Origin: Candidatus Hydrothermarchaeota archaeon
Lineage (GTDB): Archaea > Hydrothermarchaeota > Hydrothermarchaeia > Hydrothermarchaeales > WAQR01
DNA length: 9,383 nucleotides
Direction: 5' to 3'
Assembly: GCA_015520145.1 (NCBI GenBank)
Contig: WAQR01000224.1
Location: 1 to 9,383 of the forward strand
Numbering within the stretch: position 1 is the first letter of the stretch; every line of letters starts with the position of its first letter. The position numbers were made by a program, and so were the translations under genes. Of this stretch, positions 6,238-9,383 are shown in pieces. The notes beneath the pieces were generated by a model that was not told where the DNA came from, ran no database searches, and was given only the letters and a program-made list of their open reading frames with translations.

Positions 6238-7416
6238 CTATGTGACTATCTCTTTGAGCCTGCCAAGCTCTTTTGCCTTCAGGATTTCCATCATAGTAAG
6301 GTCCATGGGGTCATCGATTTTCATATTGTATTTAATACTCAGGTTCCTCATCTCGGGTGATGTCGGACCCATTGCAGGGTCTCCCGGGACCCTTGGACTC
6401 ACGTCAAAGACAACGAATTCCAGTATACCGTCCCTGTCGTATGCAACAGCTCCCTGGAGTGCAAAAGGCCCTATCATCTTGGGTGGATATTCACTCTCTA
6501 CTACCCGCCTGAATTTGTATGCCGCATCATAAACAAGCGGCTGTTTGGACTCCCTCATCGTGATTCCGTAGTGTCCTATCTCCTCGTTTTTCACAGGGAG
6601 CGAGATCTTGAGCTGGTCTTTTGCAGGGAGATTTAAAAAGCCCTGGAGGTTAACCTGACGCCTGTCGCTGAACCCGACAAGATCGAAATCGCCGAAGATG
6701 TCTTCTAATGCATACCCATGGAAATTTGCATTGAACCTTGCGCCAAGGACATACTCTTCTATCCTCGCGTCTTTTAGCACGTCTTCGTTGATAATACCTT
6801 TTTCCATGAGTTCTTTTTCCTGTCTGTAATAGTCTTCAGGTGAGCTTGCATAGAAAAACGCCCGTTCGAGTTTGTTTTTTGCCTGCTGGACCTTTACAAT
6901 GCAAAGCCTGTCAATATCCTCTGGACTCTCGAATTTCTCAGGGCAGCGGATGCCTGCCTTTTTCAGGAGGTGGTACTGACCCCTCTCATCCACCCTGTCC
7001 TCTGCACGTAAGATAAATCTGTTTCCGTATATCGGCACTTTGAATTGATTTTCTATCCCGTCATATCCCACATATACTGAAAATGACCTGTTTGGTATGA
7101 ATATTGTGCCAAGTTCTCTCAATCTTTCCTGGATATCGTCTTTTAATAGGTCTTTAAAACTATCGACCTTAATCACTGTGTCATACAGGTGCCGGTTATA
7201 TTTTGAATAAAATTTGTCCCTGCCTTTTTGAACAACTATTGCGGTAGGGATGCCTGCGGCCTTTGCTGCCATCCCGACTTCTTTTGCAGAATGAGAGCCG
7301 AAGATGCCGATGGTTATGTCTTCATACTCGTCTGCAATCTTCTGGATATCTTCTCGAATCAATGTGACCACGGAAGATAGTTTTTCTATGGGGTATTTAT
7401 ATTTTAGGTTTAACAT
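6238..7416 (-). CDS. purP: PurP-family ATP-grasp ligase (FAICAR synthetase or paralog)
   Basis: PurP joins formate to AICAR using ATP to make FAICAR, the folate-independent penultimate step of archaeal purine synthesis. The 392-residue protein keeps the family outline. There is an N-terminal nucleotide-binding fold with GIFGSHSAKEVGMAAKAAGI (38-57), the segment FKVPIYGNRFILRAEDR (125-141), then an ATP-grasp domain with IEEYVLGARF, DLVGFSDRR and IGPFALQGAVAYD (315-327), and FDVSPRVPG (337-345). Several spots differ from PurP as I remember it. NRSF (109-112) stands where HGSF is usual, NKLERAFF (181-188) replaces a glycine-rich nucleotide loop, and the C-terminal substrate motif reads PRVPGDPAMGPTSPEM rather than an ARIVAGTN-like sequence. 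It may therefore be one of the archaeal PurP paralogs with unproven activity. Family membership is fairly certain; the exact reaction is not. It starts at the first ATG, with no clear ribosome site but a hairpin upstream, and converges on scpB. Confidence 0.82.
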   Translation of the reverse strand: MLNLKYKYPIEKLSSVVTLIREDIQKIADEYEDITIGIFGSHSAKEVGMAAKAAGIPTAIVVQKGRDKFYSKYNRHLYDTVIKVDSFKDLLKDDIQERLRELGTIFIPNRSFSVYVGYDGIENQFKVPIYGNRFILRAEDRVDERGQYHLLKKAGIRCPEKFESPEDIDRLCIVKVQQAKNKLERAFFYASSPEDYYRQEKELMEKGIINEDVLKDARIEEYVLGARFNANFHGYALEDIFGDFDLVGFSDRRQVNLQGFLNLPAKDQLKISLPVKNEEIGHYGITMRESKQPLVYDAAYKFRRVVESEYPPKMIGPFALQGAVAYDRDGILEFVVFDVSPRVPGDPAMGPTSPEMRNLSIKYNMKIDDPMDLTMMEILKAKELGRLKEIVT

Positions 7417-7425
7417 CTGCTTTTC

Positions 7426-7448
7426 CGCCAGTCTTCACTTCTCCGGCG
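7426..7448 (-). promoter_or_regulatory. small hairpin before the PurP-family start codon
   Basis: On the minus strand CGCCGG (7448-7443) can pair with CTGGCG (7431-7426), one pair being a G-U wobble, around an 11-base loop AGAAGTGAAGA. It ends 9 bases before the ATG at 7416. No normal ribosome-binding site is seen between them, so this fold may influence translation. The stem is short and could be chance. Confidence 0.3.
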
Positions 7449-7479
7449 TATGATGATACAACAATTATGTGCCAATACA

Positions 7480-7505
7480 CTAATGCACAATACCGCTAAT
7501 GCACA
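7480..7505 (-). repeat. two direct repeats at the expected PurP-family transcription start
   Basis: CTAATGCACA occurs at 7480-7489 and 7496-7505, 16 bases apart; on the minus strand each reads TGTGCATTAG. The copies lie just downstream of the TATA-like elements at 7508-7533, where transcription would begin, which is a typical place for a repressor site. A partial inverted match, TGTGC at 7468-7472, lies beside them. The binding protein is unknown. Confidence 0.5.
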
Positions 7506-7507
7506 GT

Positions 7508-7533
7508 AGCTATATTTATCAGCTATATTTATC
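7508..7533 (-). promoter_or_regulatory. tandemly duplicated TATA-like element upstream of the PurP-family gene
   Basis: AGCTATATTTATC is repeated perfectly head to tail (7508-7520 and 7521-7533). On the minus strand each copy contains GATAAATATA, an archaeal TATA-like box, so the gene may have two start sites 13 bases apart with leaders of about 70-85 bases. The rest of the spacer up to the ribB stop (7534-7616) shows no gene and no clear terminator. Confidence 0.55.
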
Positions 7534-7616
7534 TTAAGGCCTGTTTGGAGATGCCTGTGTGAGTTCCAGTACACCTACCCTCCTACCTCCATGAAACACC
7601 CTGACATCTGCTGCAT

Positions 7617-8315
7617 TCACTGTAAATTGGAGCGGCGAGAGAGGCAATCCTCGATCACCTGCCTGCCCTCTAAAAAGACGAGGTTCTCTTTTCGTGCATA
7701 TCTCTCGGCATCCTCTATCCCGAGAGAACCCCCGTCATCGCCCATCATCTCGCAGATAGTGGCAACAGGTATCAGGCCCGCCTTCTCCATAAGTGCAACA
7801 CTGAGTTCTGTGTGCCCCTGCCGTTCCTGAAGCAGGCCGTCTGCCGCCCTGAGCAGAACCACATGCCCGGGCGACCTGAAATTCTTCCCGAATATTGAAG
7901 GGTCATATCCATTTAATGCATCTTCCGCCACCCTGGAAAGCTCTCTTATCGTAAGTGCCCTGTCCCTATCCGTGATCCCTGTAAATGTCTTCCTGTGATT
8001 TACTGTAATCGAAAACGATGACTTTTCGTCATAAGGTATATCATCGGCTTTCAGCGCCTCAAAGACAGGATATTTCCCTGCTGCCGCCGCCCACACATCT
8101 GTAATAAACGGTATGCCGAGCCTGTCTGCAATCTTTGGATGTATTGCTGTGCATATCAGTCCCCCGCCGTCTTTTCTCATCGTCCTGATATGCTTTGGAG
8201 ATGCAAACTGCCCTGCAATCATCAAATCGGTCTCCTCTTCCCTGCCGTCTGCGTCATAGACCAGTATTCGCTCTCCCTTTCGAAGCGCATTGATTGCATC
8301 ATCTATTGTGTCCAT
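7617..8315 (-). CDS. ribB: 3,4-dihydroxy-2-butanone 4-phosphate synthase
   Basis: RibB turns ribulose 5-phosphate into 3,4-dihydroxy-2-butanone 4-phosphate plus formate, supplying the four-carbon unit of riboflavin; it needs magnesium. The 232-residue protein closely matches the archaeal single-domain form. It has the acidic loop DADGREEETD (21-30) with the expected Asp21, Glu26 and Glu28, GGLICTAIHP (51-60), DEKSSFSITVNHRKTFTGITD (86-116 region), FRSPGHVVLLRAADGLL, RQGHTE with His168, and ICEMMGDDG with Glu189. There is no fused GTP cyclohydrolase domain. The start at 8315 is chosen because GGTGA (8321-8325 on the complement) lies five bases upstream and the protein then begins as archaeal relatives do; ATGs at 8327 and 8360 would add unneeded residues. 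It overlaps the end of ribK by 17 bases, so the two are one operon. Confidence 0.95.
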   Translation of the reverse strand: MDTIDDAINALRKGERILVYDADGREEETDLMIAGQFASPKHIRTMRKDGGGLICTAIHPKIADRLGIPFITDVWAAAAGKYPVFEALKADDIPYDEKSSFSITVNHRKTFTGITDRDRALTIRELSRVAEDALNGYDPSIFGKNFRSPGHVVLLRAADGLLQERQGHTELSVALMEKAGLIPVATICEMMGDDGGSLGIEDAERYARKENLVFLEGRQVIEDCLSRRSNLQ

Positions 8316-8994
8316 CTTCCTCACCATCGATATATATCCTGACCGTGACAACGTCCCCATCTTTTAGATTTATTGAATCCCTTATATTCTCGGGTGCAAT
8401 GACCTCCAGAGTACTGGATCCGTGATGTGTCCTTGCCGGGATTATCACTGCACCTTTTATCCCGTCAATTGTTGCTCGAAAACCCTTGACATCTCCAAAC
8501 GTCCTGTTCTCATGGGTGAACCCCTTTATCATAATACCATTTAGATGCTGCAATGCCTGCCTGTTTTTGATATCTTCTTCAGTCTTTAGTTTCAAATTGA
8601 GTGTCCCGGGAGATGGTGCAAACCCGAATTTATCGATAAACTGCCTCCTGTACTCAGGGAGTCCTGTATAGTACGTGCCCTCACCCATCCCTGAGCTGAC
8701 CTCCCCGGTTATTACATAAGTATTTCTCTTCCCGCCGTTCCTGCTATCAAATATCCTGGCCAAATCGTGATATGTCTGTAGCAATATCCCCATGCCCTTT
8801 GATGTGAGCCTTAGCATCTGGCCCTTTGGCATAATAACCCTCTCAATATAACCTTCCATCTCAAACTCCTTTATCCTCCTTGCAGCGGTCTGCTGTGACG
8901 TTTTGATGTCCGATGCCAGTCTTGAAGATGATATCCTGACCATTCTATCATTGCACCCATACTTTGCAATTGTAAGAAGGGCAGATATATCCAT
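8299..8994 (-). CDS. ribK: CTP-dependent riboflavin kinase with N-terminal winged-helix domain (RbkR type)
   Basis: The C-terminal domain (about residues 92-222) phosphorylates riboflavin to FMN with CTP, an archaeal enzyme. It shows GEVSSGMGEGTYY (97-109), FGFAPSPGTLNLKL (123-136), IIPARTHHGSSTLEVIAP (184-201) and LKDGDVVTVRIY. Residues 1-75 form a winged helix with RISSSRLASDIKTSQQTAARRI, its likely recognition helix, and a wing ending LRLTSKG. This fusion is known in archaea as the bifunctional regulator RbkR, which controls riboflavin genes, so control of this ribK-ribB operon is a sound inference. The start at 8994 is chosen for its GGTGA (9003-9007 on the complement) eight bases upstream and a normal length of 231 residues. 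The frame stays open upstream to a TTG at 9180, with ATGs at 9015, 9048 and 9072; a longer protein would begin with a His-Gln repeat not expected in the family. Confidence 0.92.
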   Translation of the reverse strand: MDISALLTIAKYGCNDRMVRISSSRLASDIKTSQQTAARRIKEFEMEGYIERVIMPKGQMLRLTSKGMGILLQTYHDLARIFDSRNGGKRNTYVITGEVSSGMGEGTYYTGLPEYRRQFIDKFGFAPSPGTLNLKLKTEEDIKNRQALQHLNGIMIKGFTHENRTFGDVKGFRATIDGIKGAVIIPARTHHGSSTLEVIAPENIRDSINLKDGDVVTVRIYIDGEEDGHNR

Positions 8995-9106
8995 CCTCTT
9001 TTTCACCCTTGCCATTATCTCTGTGTATACTCTCACGTCATAAAACATACTCGTTTTTGAGTTGCAAACCATTTTTGGAAAATGATGGGAAAGGAGCTGC
9101 TGGGAA

Positions 9107-9158
9107 ATGTGCTGTTGGATGTGCTGTCGGATGTGCTGTCTGTTGGATGAGCTGTCGA
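9107..9158. repeat. short tandem repeat, about 12 bases, four copies
   Basis: The unit ATGTGCTGTYGG appears at 9107-9118 (T), 9119-9130 (C), 9131-9146 (with a 4-base insertion) and 9147-9158 (degenerate, ATGAGCTGTCGA). It lies between ribK and the plus-strand gene at 9244. On the minus strand it would be translated as repeated QHI if ribK started far upstream, but no ribosome site supports that. It may be regulatory DNA or a slippage product. Confidence 0.55.
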
Positions 9159-9159
9159 A

Positions 9160-9193
9160 AATATCCAAATAATATCCCAAATAATATCCAAAT
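9160..9193. repeat. three tandem AATATCCAAAT repeats
   Basis: AATATCCAAAT occurs at 9160-9170 and 9183-9193, with the variant AATATCCCAAAT at 9171-9182 between them. The 11-12 base period is about one DNA helix turn, so a protein could bind the copies on one face. They directly follow the ATGTGCTGT array but have an unrelated sequence. Both neighbours, ribK and the gene at 9244, diverge from here, so either or both may be the target. Confidence 0.55.
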
Positions 9194-9206
9194 AAAATTA
9201 TCCATG

Positions 9207-9224
9207 TTAGATGATAATATCTAA
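9207..9224 (+). promoter_or_regulatory. inverted repeat and TATA-like element before the gene at 9244
   Basis: TTAGAT (9207-9212) and ATCTAA (9219-9224) are perfect 6-base inverted arms around a GATAAT centre. An A/T block here (ATAATATCTA, 9214-9223) may serve as the TATA box; the start would then fall near the ATG at 9244, so the message may be leaderless, and no strong ribosome site is present. AATAAAATTAT (9191-9201) is another TATA candidate. Confidence 0.4.
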
Positions 9225-9243
9225 AAAGAGAGCTGGCTTTTCA

Positions 9244-9383
9244 ATGAAGTTTATAGATCTGCATGTCCAATCTCTATACTCATCCGGTGTAGACACGCCA
9301 TCAAGGCTGCACCACCATGCAAAAGAACTCAGGATCCAGATAGGTATCTGTGACGGTATCAGGCACAGAGGATTCTCTGGTAC
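9244..9383 (+). CDS. probable RNase P protein subunit p30 (partial, N-terminal 46 residues)
   Basis: The frame runs from the ATG at 9244 to the window edge without a stop. MKFIDLHVQSLYSSGVDTPS resembles the start of PHP-fold proteins, and the order DLHV, S, S-G-x-D-T-P, A-K-E-L then a hydrophobic strand fits archaeal RNase P p30 (Rnp3), a protein cofactor of the ribozyme that matures tRNA 5' ends. In metal-dependent PHP phosphoesterases the first motif is HxH; here it is HVQ, so one metal ligand is missing. That fits p30, which keeps the fold without the metal site. Only 46 residues are visible, so another PHP-type protein is possible. The gene is divergent from ribK. Confidence 0.6.
   Translation, partial: MKFIDLHVQSLYSSGVDTPSRLHHHAKELRIQIGICDGIRHRGFSG

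Noticed and set aside
9000..9180. N-terminal extension of RibK to a TTG at 9180 with a QHI repeat
   Set aside because: The winged helix is complete from 8994, which has GGTGA at good spacing; the extension has no ribosome site and is not expected in the family.
9107..9193. Possible CRISPR array
   Set aside because: Units are only 11-16 bases and abut without unique spacers, and no cas gene is nearby.
9009..9224. Cysteine-rich 71-codon open frame on the plus strand
   Set aside because: The cysteines come from reading the tandem repeat in one frame; there is no ribosome site, and it overlaps the ribK upstream region and both repeat arrays.

Overview
The window reads as chromosomal DNA of a euryarchaeon, most likely a methanogen-related (Methanomicrobia-type) lineage. 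The grounds are archaeal TATA boxes, an archaeal-type SMC with ScpA and ScpB, a PurP-family ligase of formate-dependent purine synthesis, a CTP-dependent riboflavin kinase with an N-terminal DNA-binding domain, and a probable RNase P p30 gene. A closer assignment (ANME-1 or Syntrophoarchaeales-like) is only a guess. No tRNA, rRNA, CRISPR array, transposase or phage gene is visible.

Layout. Bases 1-710 (minus) hold the N-terminal part of an exported rhodanese-fold protein whose usual catalytic cysteine position is a glycine. Bases 711-995 are a divergent control region with TATA boxes facing both ways and two inverted repeats. From 996 a plus-strand operon runs without gaps: a 97-residue protein with a ribbon-helix-helix-like start and one predicted membrane helix, then smc, scpA and scpB, the three parts of the chromosome-organising condensin. 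It ends at a purine tract and T-run near 6157-6217, where it meets the convergent PurP-family gene (6238-7416, minus).

Upstream of the PurP-family gene lies a compact control region with a tandemly repeated TATA-like element, two copies of a 10-base direct repeat near the expected transcription start, and a small hairpin just before the start codon. Next, also on the minus strand, ribK and ribB overlap and form a riboflavin operon: RibB makes the four-carbon precursor of riboflavin and RibK converts riboflavin to FMN. The winged-helix domain of RibK suggests that it also regulates transcription (RbkR type). The region between ribK and the plus-strand gene at 9244 carries two different short tandem repeat arrays and an inverted repeat. 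The window ends inside the gene at 9244, probably rnp3 (RNase P p30).

The core genes are well-known families. The more unusual items are the small membrane/DNA-binding-like protein leading the condensin operon, the cysteine-less exported rhodanese, the divergent motifs of the PurP-like enzyme, and the unexplained repeats in the three intergenic control regions.
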